From: Nevskia soli DSM 19509
GTDB lineage: Bacteria > Pseudomonadota > Gammaproteobacteria > Nevskiales > Nevskiaceae
DNA: 64,000 bases
Assembly: GCF_000711955.1 (NCBI RefSeq)
Contig: NZ_JONR01000022.1
Span: 40,509-104,508, forward strand
Direction: 5' to 3'
A model generated the notes under the pieces. The model did not search any database. It was given only the letters and a program-made list of their open reading frames with translations, and was not told where the DNA came from. Numbering within the stretch: position 1 is the stretch's first letter; every line of letters starts with the position of its first letter. Below are positions 41,089 through 49,578 of this stretch, piece after piece. Made by a program: the position numbers and the translations under genes.

Positions 41089-42879
41089 TTAGGAGCGTCG
41101 GCGAAATAGATCTGCAAAACCGAGCTTTTCGGCACGATATGCAATCTGGGCTCTGGTTATTCCAAGATCTCGAGCGGCAGCCGATAAATTCCCCCGGTGC
41201 CGCTCGAGCGCGATGCGGAGCAGGTCTGGCGTCGGCATGTCTGCCGATAAGAGGTCTCTACCGGACACATTCAAAGGAATGCCCGATCCGGGTGACTGCT
41301 CTATCGTCATTTTTTGGTCGCAGCCGACGAGCTGCCCCGACGACGATGGGTTCATTAAACCTCGCCGCTTGCTTCGCGCTACGATTTCCGGCAAGTGACA
41401 GACGTCGATCGATCCACCATCGGTCGCCAGAATGACCGCACGCTCAATCACATTCTCCAATTCGCGGACATTGCCAGGCCAATCGTGTCCAAGCAAGGCA
41501 TCTATGGCGCGGTCCGTGAATCCTGAGACGCTACGACGATGGCGTGCCGTCAGCCGGTCAAGGAAGTACTCCATTAGCAGTGAAATATCTTCGATCCGCT
41601 CGCGCAACGGTGGAATCCGTACCGGATAGACATTCAGTCGGTAAAACAGATCTTCGCGAAAGGACTTGCGTTCCACCGCTTCACGCAAGTCCTCATTGGT
41701 GGCTGCGACGATCCGGACGTCTACCAAACGCTGCTTGCTGTCCCCCACCCGCTCGATCTCGCCCTCTTGAACTGCACGCAACAACTTACTCTGTGCCGGC
41801 AGGCTCAAGCAGCCAAGCTCGTCCAGAAACAGCGTACCGCCGTTCGCCCGCTCGAAACGGCCGGGCCTGCTGCTGACGGCGCCGGTGAATGCGCCCTTTT
41901 CCACGCCGAATAGCTCCGCCTCGATCAGTTGCTCCGGAATGGCGGCACAGTTGACCGCGATAAACGGCTTGTCCGAGCGCGAACTCTCGCCGTGAAGCGC
42001 ACGGGCGAACATTTCCTTGCCGACACCACTTTCACCCAGAATGAGGACCGGAGCGTCGGTAGGCGCCACCCGCTTGATGGCGTGACAAACAATATTGAAC
42101 CCGGCGGACGCTCCGACCAGCATCCTGGCGTCATGATACCGTCCCGCTGGATCATCCCCTCCGCGCTCCCTGCGTGCCGACGTATCGCGGGCTTTGGCGG
42201 CCCCGAAGTCGACGACGGTGCGGTTGACGAACCCCTGCGCCCGAAAATAGGAAACGTCCTCTTCGGCATCATCCCACTGCTCGAGCGGCTTACCGATGAT
42301 GCGACAGGTGGAGTCGCCGGTGGCACGGCAAGAGACCTCCCGATAGACAATGGAGCGTCCCATGAAAGCACTGGCGTAGCCGCTGGCGTAGCCGATCTGC
42401 ATCCAGCACGCGGACTCCGAGCCGACGCCATAGGCCATGATGTGAGCCTCGTCCTCGATCGACTCATGCCAGATGAATTCACCGTAGTGATGGCCGCGCT
42501 CGACGTCGACCTCCACTTTCACCGCTTCCACCAGCACAATGCCCTCGAGGGCGTGCAGCTGCGGGCCTACACAGAAGCGCTCGAAATAACTCAGCTCCGC
42601 GCGAACTTTTTTTGCAAGCTCGGCGTCCCGCGCTCCCGACTGGTAACCCATGCGCGTCAGGATTCCGCGTGCCTCGGCAATCCCGACCGTCTCGATCAGC
42701 TCCTGCCGCAGCGTGCCGAAAGCGCCGGTGTGAAGCAGGAACATCCGCTTGCCATCGAGCCATATGTGCCCCGCCTCGGGCGCGAACCGCAGGCGCAGCA
42801 ACAGATCTTCCCGCTGAAGCCGTTCATAGGCTTCGCCGGTGCCGCGCTGCGCCCCTTTGGGAGGCGTTTCCTGTTTCAT
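41089..42879 (-). CDS. dmpR: Sigma54-dependent aromatic-responsive activator, DmpR/XylR/TbuT type (copy B)
   Basis: The 596-residue activator is closely related to copy A over its whole length. The sensor domain (about 20-210) opens YERLQREDLLLRLRFAPEAG and has the zinc set CWMQIG ... YREVSCRATGDSTC with the same C-x22-E-x2-C-x7-C spacing as DmpR/MopR. The AAA+ domain has GESGVGKE, GAFTGA and GGTLFLDEL, and the Fis-type HTH is GNLSAAARDLGITRAQIAYR. It differs from copy A mainly in the linker before the HTH. It is the last gene of the catabolic series, 61 bp after dmpD, as tbuT follows the toluene monooxygenase operon in other bacteria. The dmpR symbol is used for type, not for proven orthology. 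Confidence 0.93.
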   Translation of the reverse strand: MKQETPPKGAQRGTGEAYERLQREDLLLRLRFAPEAGHIWLDGKRMFLLHTGAFGTLRQELIETVGIAEARGILTRMGYQSGARDAELAKKVRAELSYFERFCVGPQLHALEGIVLVEAVKVEVDVERGHHYGEFIWHESIEDEAHIMAYGVGSESACWMQIGYASGYASAFMGRSIVYREVSCRATGDSTCRIIGKPLEQWDDAEEDVSYFRAQGFVNRTVVDFGAAKARDTSARRERGGDDPAGRYHDARMLVGASAGFNIVCHAIKRVAPTDAPVLILGESGVGKEMFARALHGESSRSDKPFIAVNCAAIPEQLIEAELFGVEKGAFTGAVSSRPGRFERANGGTLFLDELGCLSLPAQSKLLRAVQEGEIERVGDSKQRLVDVRIVAATNEDLREAVERKSFREDLFYRLNVYPVRIPPLRERIEDISLLMEYFLDRLTARHRRSVSGFTDRAIDALLGHDWPGNVRELENVIERAVILATDGGSIDVCHLPEIVARSKRRGLMNPSSSGQLVGCDQKMTIEQSPGSGIPLNVSGRDLLSADMPTPDLLRIALERHRGNLSAAARDLGITRAQIAYRAEKLGFADLFRRRS

Positions 42880-42940
42880 GCCACCTCACCACATACTCAT
42901 CAAGTTACAAGCCACTCGGGCATGGCCGCACTCGCGTCGC

Positions 42941-43843
42941 CTAAGACGGCTTGCCGTCGTGCTCACCGAAGAAATCCAGCAACAGCCGGTTGAAGCGCGC
43001 CGCCTGCTCGATCTGCGTCCAGTGGCCGCATCCGCCGAAGACATGCAGCTGTGACCGGGGGATCAACTCGAGGAGCTTGTAGGCATTGGACAGCGGGATG
43101 ACCCGGTCCTCGCGCCCATGGACGATGAGCGTCTCGTGCTGCAGGGCCCGAACCGCCTCTTCGGGGCTGGCCATCGCATTGACCCATCGCTGTCTCGGTG
43201 CCGGAAACATCGCCTCATAAGACTCCTGGAATCCGGGGCGGATGCTGGCTTCATAACGGACCCTGGCGAGCGCATCGTCGACATGGTTGCGATCCCGTGA
43301 AAACATGCTGATCAGGCGGCGCATCGCCTGGAGCGAAGGTTGATAGCCCCAGATTTCATCGAGCTCGGCGGTGATCTGGAAGCGCACACCGACGCTGCCC
43401 ATCAGGACCAGCCGCTTGACCCGTTGCGGATGACGAATTGCAAGTGCCAACGCCAGGGCGCCTCCGAAGGAGTTGCCCACGATGTGGGCATGCTCCACAT
43501 CCAGGGCATCCATGACGCCCAACGCGTGCCCAATCCACTGATCCATGTCGTAGCTGAAGCCCGGCGGCCGCTCGCTGAATCCGAAGCCCACCAGATCGGG
43601 CGCGATCACACGATGCGCTGCAGCCAATGCTGGCATGACCAGACGCCAATTGGCGTAGGCGCTCACACCCGGTCCAGATCCGTGGATCAGCAACACCGGG
43701 GCGCCCTTGCCCACATCGTGCAGGTTGGTTTGGATGCCGGCAGCCCGCACCAATGTTCCCATTTCCGGATTCGGATCAAGCACCCGTGCTCCCCGGACCA
43801 TGGCCGCGGCCCGGGCGCTCTTCTTTTTCAAAGTCGTGTTCAC
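42941..43843 (-). CDS. dmpD: 2-hydroxymuconate semialdehyde hydrolase
   Basis: This alpha/beta hydrolase cleaves the ring-fission product of catechol (or of 3-substituted catechols) to 2-hydroxypenta-2,4-dienoate and an acid. The 300 residues contain the oxyanion loop HGSGPGVSAYANWR, the nucleophile elbow GNSFGGALAL (serine near residue 123), the acid in HGREDRVIPLSN and the histidine in GGCGHWTQIEQ. The first 25 residues (MNTTLKKKSARAAAMVRGAR) are an extension relative to the usual start, so translation may begin at the internal methionine. In the classical dmp order this gene sits between dmpC and dmpE; here it follows the tmo genes and a GST gene. Confidence 0.9.
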   Translation of the reverse strand: MNTTLKKKSARAAAMVRGARVLDPNPEMGTLVRAAGIQTNLHDVGKGAPVLLIHGSGPGVSAYANWRLVMPALAAAHRVIAPDLVGFGFSERPPGFSYDMDQWIGHALGVMDALDVEHAHIVGNSFGGALALALAIRHPQRVKRLVLMGSVGVRFQITAELDEIWGYQPSLQAMRRLISMFSRDRNHVDDALARVRYEASIRPGFQESYEAMFPAPRQRWVNAMASPEEAVRALQHETLIVHGREDRVIPLSNAYKLLELIPRSQLHVFGGCGHWTQIEQAARFNRLLLDFFGEHDGKPS

Positions 43844-43939
43844 GGCTGGATTGGCACCTTCATGGCGTTGTCGGATTTGTCGTGGAACATAGCGAATGCC
43901 CGCTCGATGTCACCCAGGGGTGCCAAGCCGGCACGGCGA

Positions 43940-44545
43940 TCACGCCAGGCCTTCGGCCTTGAGCGCCGCCTGCACCGCCGGGCGTGCCCCGATGTGCGCG
44001 GCATAGCTCTGCAACGTCGGCCACAGGCCGAGGTCTACGCCGACGTGCCCGCACCAGGACAGCACCGTGAACAGGTAGGCGTCGGCGACCGTGAACTCAT
44101 TGCCCACCAGGTACGGTTTGTCGCCGAGATCACCCGCCAGCTGTGTCAGGCGTGCGATGAGGATTTCCTTGACCACGGCCCGCCACTCGTCCGGACACCT
44201 GGGGTTGAACAGGGGAGCAAACCCCTTGTGCAGTTCGGTGGCGATGAACGTGAGCACTTCAATGATGCGATACCGCTCCCGGCTGGCCGGCGGAGGCGCA
44301 AGCTTTTTGTCCGGGACCTGGTCTGCCAGGTACAACACGATGGCCACGCCCTCGCTCAGCCGCTCGCCGTTGTCGAGGATCAGGGCCGGAATGTAGCCGT
44401 AGGGATTGACGCCACGGAAGTCCGCGCCGTTCTCGGTGCGCTTGGACTGCAAGTCGACTTTTTCGATGTCGAACTTGAAGGCGCCCTCCCGCAGCACGAT
44501 ATGGGGCGACAGCGAGCAGGCCCCCGGCGTGTAATACAGCTTCAT
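43940..44545 (-). CDS. Glutathione S-transferase
   Basis: This 201-residue cytosolic glutathione transferase is of the bacterial beta class. The N-terminal thioredoxin-like domain, MKLYYTPGACSLSPHIVLRE, has the characteristic cysteine in ACSLSPH, and FRGVNPYGYIPALILDNGERLSEGVAIVLYLAD carries the glutathione-binding cis-proline and Glu/Ser. The C-terminal helical domain includes PYLVGNEFTVADAYLFTVLSW. It lies between tmoF (25 bp) and dmpD. It may remove reactive epoxides or quinones formed by the monooxygenases; this is inferred from position. Confidence 0.92.
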   Translation of the reverse strand: MKLYYTPGACSLSPHIVLREGAFKFDIEKVDLQSKRTENGADFRGVNPYGYIPALILDNGERLSEGVAIVLYLADQVPDKKLAPPPASRERYRIIEVLTFIATELHKGFAPLFNPRCPDEWRAVVKEILIARLTQLAGDLGDKPYLVGNEFTVADAYLFTVLSWCGHVGVDLGLWPTLQSYAAHIGARPAVQAALKAEGLA

Positions 44546-44570
44546 CTCTGTTCCCCGGTTGTGGATACCG

Positions 44571-45608
44571 TCAAAAGAAACGATCGAAATGGATTTGCGC
44601 GAACGGAACGCGGTAGCCGACCATCAGCATCTCGTGCAGCGCATTGGTCATCGGCGGCGGCCCGGCGAAATAGAACTCGAACTCGGCCATTCTGTCCGAC
44701 AGGGTACGGCGCACCAGCTCATGGACGAATCCGGTCTCGCCGCTCCACAACGCAGCCTCGTCAGCCGGCAGAGACACCACGGGATGGAAGTGAATACGGT
44801 CGCCGAATTCCGGCAGCTCCCGCAGGAACGACTCCCCACATACGTCCCGGGGTGTGCGCGCGCCGTAGAAGAAATGCAGGTGGCGCTGCCGCAGCATCCC
44901 GGCCTGCGAGGCGCCGCGGGCTATCGATACCATCGGCGCCAGCCCCGATCCGCCGGCGACACAGACGATGTCGCGGGAAACGTCCTGACGCAGGTATGCC
45001 ATCCCATACGGTCCGTCGAGCTCGACCTCATCTCCCGGGTGCAGGTGGTGGAACAACACCTCGGTGGCCTTGCCGTGTGGAACACGCCGGATCTGCAAGT
45101 GCCACTCGCCGCCTTCGGCCGCGCGGGCGAGGTTCGACATCGAGTAGGCACGTGGCGACGATACCCCCGGAATGGCGAGCATGGCGTACTGCCCAGGCAG
45201 GAACGTCGCCGGCTCGGCCGTGCGGAAGCGAAATTCACGGATGTCGTGAGTGATCTCGCGCACCTCAGCCAATCTGGCCCGCATGCGCTTTGGCGGGATC
45301 ATCGGCTTTGCTTCCGCCTGCGGCCGCATCCTGATGCGCAAATCGGTCCTGGCCCGGCACTGGCAAGCCAGCAGACGTCCCTTGCGCCGGTCTCGCTCGG
45401 TGATTGCGGGAGCTTCAGGCCACAGGTTCTCCACTTCCCCGGAAACGACTTCGCACTTGCAGCTGCCGCAGCCGCCGGAGTTGCACTCGTAGGGGAAGCC
45501 GATGCCGGCGCGCAGCGCCGCGCGCAGGACAGTATCACTGTCGCCCTGTGTGAACACGCCGCCTTCCACACCCTCGATCGCTATGTTGTACTGCTTCATA
45601 TTGCTCAT
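44571..45608 (-). CDS. tmoF: Toluene monooxygenase NADH:ferredoxin oxidoreductase
   Basis: This is the electron-entry component of the toluene/benzene monooxygenase. The 345 residues hold a plant-type [2Fe-2S] domain (CNSGGCGSCKCEVVSGEVEN, with the fourth cysteine in LLACQCRA), an FAD domain with RAYSMSN, and an NAD domain with VAGGSGLAPMVSIAR and FYFAGPPPM. Electrons pass from NADH through this protein to the Rieske ferredoxin TmoC. It is the last tmo gene, 80 bp after tmoE. Confidence 0.92.
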   Translation of the reverse strand: MSNMKQYNIAIEGVEGGVFTQGDSDTVLRAALRAGIGFPYECNSGGCGSCKCEVVSGEVENLWPEAPAITERDRRKGRLLACQCRARTDLRIRMRPQAEAKPMIPPKRMRARLAEVREITHDIREFRFRTAEPATFLPGQYAMLAIPGVSSPRAYSMSNLARAAEGGEWHLQIRRVPHGKATEVLFHHLHPGDEVELDGPYGMAYLRQDVSRDIVCVAGGSGLAPMVSIARGASQAGMLRQRHLHFFYGARTPRDVCGESFLRELPEFGDRIHFHPVVSLPADEAALWSGETGFVHELVRRTLSDRMAEFEFYFAGPPPMTNALHEMLMVGYRVPFAQIHFDRFF

Positions 45609-45687
45609 GTCTGATGAAGACCGCGGCAGGTGACGCTGGCCCGGAGTTGCGGCCCGGGCCGCTCAAGCATCCGTCCCCTCACCGGCG

Positions 45688-46677
45688 CTAAAACCCGGGC
45701 AGCGAGTGGCGAAACGCGCGTGTCGCCTGCTTGGCGGCGTCAGCCGCGTCCGAAACATCCGGCAAGGCGGCGCAGAAGGTGTCGATGGCGCGATCGGCCA
45801 ACGGCTCCCACTTGGCGATCCAAGCCTTGATCACGTCCGCATTGCCCGGCACATCGGTCATCATCTTCACCAGTGCCGAAGCCCAGCGGCGATGACGGAC
45901 TCCGTCGGTCAGCTCGGCGTCGATCACCAGCCCCAGCAGCGTGTCGCCGTTGTAGCGGGCCGACTCACCTAACTTGCGCAGCACGGCTTCTTCAATGGCT
46001 GGCTTGGCCACCAGATCCAGGACGACAAAGCATTCCGCCCAGTCATATGCAATCAGGACCTTCTCCATCAGCTCGCGGAAGCCCTGCCACGCGACGTCTT
46101 CCTCCCAGTACCGGCGCTCATCGACGCCGAAGCCCTTTTCCGGGAAGGCCAGCGACAGTTCCTTGGCACGGTAAGCCGTGTGACTGAGCCAGCGCAGAGA
46201 ATCGGCGCCCTGGAAGGCTGCGCAGATGGAAATCGTGCTGGCTGGCCCCATCTGGGCAAGATAGGCCGAACACATCTGTAGGGTATGGAACAGGTAACGG
46301 CCCGGCGTGTAAAGCCTGGCAAGCGTACCGGCCCAGTTCGGGCTCAAACCCTTGTCATGCTCGCGCTCGTTGAACTGGTCAAACAGCCCCATCACGTAGG
46401 TTTCCGCACCATCCTGCATGATGTTGTAGGTGCGATAGATCTGCTCGTCCGGATCGCGGAAGGCGTTCCAATCGGGGTGTTTCAGCGGGCTGGCGTCACG
46501 CTTCTGCTTGTACCAGCGATTCATGAAGACATCGGGATCCAGCTCGAACGGCTCGGCCCCCGGGCGCGTGCTGATGTGCAGATTGGTGGAAACAACTTCG
46601 TATTCACTGGGTTTACGCCGACGTGCGGCGAGATGACTCCAGGTCTTCAGCGGCTTCAGAACTTCATTGTTGCTCAT
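45688..46677 (-). CDS. tmoE: Toluene monooxygenase hydroxylase beta subunit
   Basis: This is the structural beta subunit of the (alpha beta gamma)2 di-iron hydroxylase. The 329-residue protein opens MSNNEVLKPLKTWSHLAARR and contains FELDPDVFMNRWYKQKRDAS, YNIMQDGAETYVMGLFDQFNEREHD and LARLYTPGRYLFHTLQMCSAYLAQM, typical of TmoE/TbuA2. It lacks the metal-binding ExxH pairs, as expected. It lies 29 bp after the effector gene tmoD and before the reductase. Confidence 0.92.
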   Translation of the reverse strand: MSNNEVLKPLKTWSHLAARRRKPSEYEVVSTNLHISTRPGAEPFELDPDVFMNRWYKQKRDASPLKHPDWNAFRDPDEQIYRTYNIMQDGAETYVMGLFDQFNEREHDKGLSPNWAGTLARLYTPGRYLFHTLQMCSAYLAQMGPASTISICAAFQGADSLRWLSHTAYRAKELSLAFPEKGFGVDERRYWEEDVAWQGFRELMEKVLIAYDWAECFVVLDLVAKPAIEEAVLRKLGESARYNGDTLLGLVIDAELTDGVRHRRWASALVKMMTDVPGNADVIKAWIAKWEPLADRAIDTFCAALPDVSDAADAAKQATRAFRHSLPGF

Positions 46678-46706
46678 GACTTTTCTCCTCGTGCGCCCCG
46701 TATTGC

Positions 46707-47024
46707 TCAGAGGTGCTTGGCAAAATAGAAACGGATCTGGCCTGCTTTGGTCTCGATGCGGCCGGCGAACGACGCCATGTCCACCTCAAGCTGGTTGAGC
46801 TTGAACGGCTTGCCCAGCATCTCCTCGATCGTCTCCTGTCGGAGGACCATTTCATCCTCGGTCTGGATCCGAACATAGGCGACCTTGTCCTCCATCAGGA
46901 TCTTCTTCCCGGGGTTGTCGACCTCGGCGGCTTCGAACACCGCCTTGGCCAGGGCTCCCTGGCGCATGATCGGCCCCACCATGTTGTTGATATGCGCCTT
47001 ATCCATTCCACTCATATAGCTCAC
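46707..47024 (-). CDS. tmoD: Toluene monooxygenase effector protein
   Basis: This cofactor-free effector (MmoB/DmpM-like) docks on the hydroxylase near the di-iron site and raises turnover and regiospecificity. The 105 residues include VGPIMRQGALAKAVFEAAEVDNPGKKILMEDKVAYVRIQTEDEMVLRQETIEEMLG and LNQLEVDMASFAGRIE, characteristic of TmoD. It is spaced 57 bp from tmoC. Confidence 0.9.
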   Translation of the reverse strand: MSYMSGMDKAHINNMVGPIMRQGALAKAVFEAAEVDNPGKKILMEDKVAYVRIQTEDEMVLRQETIEEMLGKPFKLNQLEVDMASFAGRIETKAGQIRFYFAKHL

Positions 47025-47081
47025 CTGTTGTTTCCATCGGCGACCGCTCGCCCCGCGGGCATTTCGGACGTTCGTTCAGTA

Positions 47082-47426
47082 CTAGGTATGGGCAAACAGG
47101 GATTGGACGCCTTCGGTTTCCACGAGTACGTCATCTCCCTCGATCTTGATCGGGTACTTGGCCAGGCGGCAATCCGACGGATTGACCCCCGCTCCAGTGC
47201 GGCAGTCGAACATCCACTGGTGAGCGCGGCAGATGATCGTCTTGCCGTCGAACTTGCCTTCTACCAGCGGGATATCCTGGTGCGGGCACACTGCCTGAAA
47301 GGCGACGATCTCGCCGCCGCTAGGCCATACCACCAGGATTTCACGGCCATTGACCTCGAAGGATTCCATTTCGCCCTCCCAGAGATCTTCCACATTGCAA
47401 AGCTTTACGAACGCCATTTTGTTCAC
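47082..47426 (-). CDS. tmoC: Toluene monooxygenase Rieske ferredoxin
   Basis: This protein carries electrons from TmoF to the hydroxylase. The 114 residues have the Rieske [2Fe-2S] ligands in CPHQDIPLVEG (C-x-H) and IICRAHQWMFD (C-x2-H), with 17 residues between the pairs. It starts at ATG 47426, 12 bp after the tmoB stop. A Rieske ferredoxin is what separates the four-component toluene monooxygenases from the three-component phenol hydroxylases; both types are in this window. Confidence 0.93.
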   Translation of the reverse strand: MNKMAFVKLCNVEDLWEGEMESFEVNGREILVVWPSGGEIVAFQAVCPHQDIPLVEGKFDGKTIICRAHQWMFDCRTGAGVNPSDCRLAKYPIKIEGDDVLVETEGVQSLFAHT

Positions 47427-47438
47427 TTCCGGATGGGT

Positions 47439-47711
47439 TTATCGGGCAGCCGCCGGCGCTTCCCAAATCACTTCGATGCACTCCATCGGCTTCAGACCGG
47501 ATTCACTGACCTTCATGGTCCGCGGAATCAAGTCCTTCGAGCCTTGGCGGCGCACCCGAAGGCCGTAGCCGGGGCGGTCGGCAACACGCCGGTTCACCGA
47601 GTGATGGGCCGCCGCGGAAGCGACTTCGTCCATCGTGTTCTCAGTGTCCACTGCAACGAGCTGGAGGACGAAATCCCCCTCAAAATTTGACGTCAAAGGA
47701 AAAAGTGCCAC
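47439..47711 (-). CDS. tmoB: Toluene monooxygenase hydroxylase gamma subunit
   Basis: This small gamma subunit has 90 residues and opens ALFPLTSNFEGDFVLQLVAV, with HHSVNRRVADRPGYGLRVRRQG and ESGLKPMECIEVIWE, matching TmoB. The start is called as GTG at 47711 because it follows AGAGGAGG by 6-7 bases and aligns with the known TmoB start. An ATG nine codons upstream (47738) lies ahead of that ribosome-binding site and is less likely. Confidence 0.9.
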   Translation of the reverse strand: MALFPLTSNFEGDFVLQLVAVDTENTMDEVASAAAHHSVNRRVADRPGYGLRVRRQGSKDLIPRTMKVSESGLKPMECIEVIWEAPAAAR

Positions 47712-47789
47712 CGTTGGGCCTCCTCTAAAATTGTTCATTAGGCCCGGGGTCCGTGCCGTTGAACCCCGGGCTCTTCATATCTTCGGACT

Positions 47790-49292
47790 TCAGCTGGCCT
47801 TCTTCAGATGCTCCGCACGGGCCGCATCAGCCCATGCGTATTTGTGTGCGTCGTCGCCGATTTCGCCCGGCGCGAGGCCCATATACGTCAGCGCACCGCC
47901 GAGGTCCATCGGCTGAATCATGCCTGCGAGGAAGCGGTCGACGAGCGACAGGTGACCCTGGTAGCGCGACGGCTCCTGCTCGAATACCCATTTGCAGCCT
48001 TCCGAGCAGAAGTGATAGACGCGGCCATTGTGCATATGCGGCACATCGCGGACGCGCCACGCCGGGCCCGGTGTGGCGTTCACCGGCAGCTGGCACATGT
48101 TGCAGACCACCGGCAGCGTCTCCGGATAGGTCTGCTCCATGCGACCTTCAACGACGTTCTCGGTGATGACGTCCCAGCACTTGCCCCAGGTCGCATTCCA
48201 GCCCGGGTACTTCTCTTCCAACCAGGCACGCTCTTCAGGCGACACGCCGGCGGCAGGATCCCACCAGACGGTCGGACGCCAGAACCACACGCCGAGATGC
48301 ATGCCGTGGTGCTGCCAGTCGATCTCGTCGAGTAGATGATCCCAATACCAAGGCTTCTCCAAGCCGAGGTCGAGCAGCGAACGCTCGAACTGGGTGACGA
48401 TCCACTCCTGCATGAACTCCTTGAACGACTGCTTGCGGTGCTCAAGCGGCGTGTAGTAATCCATCATCGGGCCAGTAAGCACCGAGAACAGCTTCCAGCT
48501 GCGCCACAGGGCGATGTCAATCAGCTTCTGCGCCTCGGCCTTTCGGCCGTTGGCGACCAGGATCGGGATCAGCGGACCGCCGATCTGGGCATGGCGCGAT
48601 TCGTCGGTCTGAATGCTCGAGATAAGGCTGGAGAATGTCCAGTCACCGGCTTCGGCTGCGTCAGCCGCTAGGCCGAGGAACTGCATGTTGGTGAAGCCGG
48701 TCTCGAACGCAAAAGTCAGCATCAGGCCGATTTCTGTCGCGTTACGGGCAGCGAAGATATCGTCGAACATGTGGCGAGCGGCGATCGCGGCCCACTCGTT
48801 GGTGTCCATCGCCTTGTGCGCCCAATCGAACTGGCGATCCTTCGACACGTGCTCGTGCGGGAAGAACAGCTGGATCTGGCCGTGGCGAATCTCGTCCATC
48901 ATGCCCAGCGTCGCCATGTTGCGCTGGCCCGGGGCCTTGCCAAAGCGGGCCATGCGGGCTTCCGCCTGCGACGCCTGGTATTCCTGGCGAGCGATGGCGC
49001 CATAGTGAGCTTTCAGCACGCTCCTCCAACCCGGGTCCGCGTTTTCGTAGATCTTTGCGCGCTCCAATGCGGCCTTGACCGAATAGGCCCCGGCGTCCTT
49101 TTCGCGCTGCACCTTGACGTACTCGGGGTAGGTCTGCTTGAACGGTTCGTCGTAGGACTCCCACTTCTCAAGCGGAATGCCCATCGTTCCCGACAATTCG
49201 GGCGGAAACAGCTCATCCTCCTGGACATATTTCGGGGTCCAGTTCGTGGTGCGCGCGATGTCGTACCAATCCATTCTTTCCAGCGTTGCCAT
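47790..49292 (-). CDS. tmoA: Toluene/benzene monooxygenase hydroxylase alpha subunit
   Basis: This is the catalytic di-iron subunit that hydroxylates benzene, toluene and similar aromatics. The 500-residue product equals TmoA in length. The carboxylate/histidine ligands are seen in MMDEIRHGQIQ (first ExxH) and QTDESRHAQIG (second ExxH), with the matching helix-donated glutamates in the preceding helices. The C-terminal part has the CNMCQLPV and FCSEGCKW cysteine region of the family. ATG 49292 follows GAGGAGAACTTT. It lies 81 bp after dmpI on the same strand, so the monooxygenase genes may be read from the meta-pathway transcript. Regiospecificity (para, ortho or meta) cannot be called with certainty. 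Confidence 0.95.
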   Translation of the reverse strand: MATLERMDWYDIARTTNWTPKYVQEDELFPPELSGTMGIPLEKWESYDEPFKQTYPEYVKVQREKDAGAYSVKAALERAKIYENADPGWRSVLKAHYGAIARQEYQASQAEARMARFGKAPGQRNMATLGMMDEIRHGQIQLFFPHEHVSKDRQFDWAHKAMDTNEWAAIAARHMFDDIFAARNATEIGLMLTFAFETGFTNMQFLGLAADAAEAGDWTFSSLISSIQTDESRHAQIGGPLIPILVANGRKAEAQKLIDIALWRSWKLFSVLTGPMMDYYTPLEHRKQSFKEFMQEWIVTQFERSLLDLGLEKPWYWDHLLDEIDWQHHGMHLGVWFWRPTVWWDPAAGVSPEERAWLEEKYPGWNATWGKCWDVITENVVEGRMEQTYPETLPVVCNMCQLPVNATPGPAWRVRDVPHMHNGRVYHFCSEGCKWVFEQEPSRYQGHLSLVDRFLAGMIQPMDLGGALTYMGLAPGEIGDDAHKYAWADAARAEHLKKAS

Positions 49293-49373
49293 AAAGTTCT
49301 CCTCTATTGATCCCTGATGGCCTGATCGAGCCACGCGGATACTGTGAACCCGGATGCCCGGACTGCCTTTATT

Positions 49374-49565
49374 TCATCGACCCAGATCTTTGGCCGTCTT
49401 GCCGGCGATACCCCAGTTGGTCTTGGGGATGTCCTGAATCACCACGCGCACATTTTCCTTCGGCGCACCAACCGCCTCGTGCAGGGCCTGCGTCACCTTG
49501 TCGATGACGGCCCGCTTTACTTCTTCGCTGCGGCCTTCCAGCAGATAGACATGTGCCAATGGCAT
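49374..49565 (-). CDS. dmpI: 4-oxalocrotonate tautomerase
   Basis: This 63-residue enzyme converts 2-hydroxymuconate to 2-oxo-3-hexenedioate. The catalytic Pro-1 is exposed after removal of Met (MPLAHVYLLEGRSEEVKRAV), with the arginine near position 11. The C-terminal NWGIAGKTAKDLGR differs from the usual WGIGGELASK but keeps the pattern. It starts at ATG 49565, 13 bp after the dmpH stop. Confidence 0.92.
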   Translation of the reverse strand: MPLAHVYLLEGRSEEVKRAVIDKVTQALHEAVGAPKENVRVVIQDIPKTNWGIAGKTAKDLGR

Positions 49566-49578
49566 GTGTGCTCCTTGT

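Noticed and set aside
43340..45253. 637-codon plus-strand frame opposite dmpD, GST and tmoF
   Set aside because: It runs antisense to three well-supported catabolic genes and ends in Arg/Pro/Ser-rich nonsense text.
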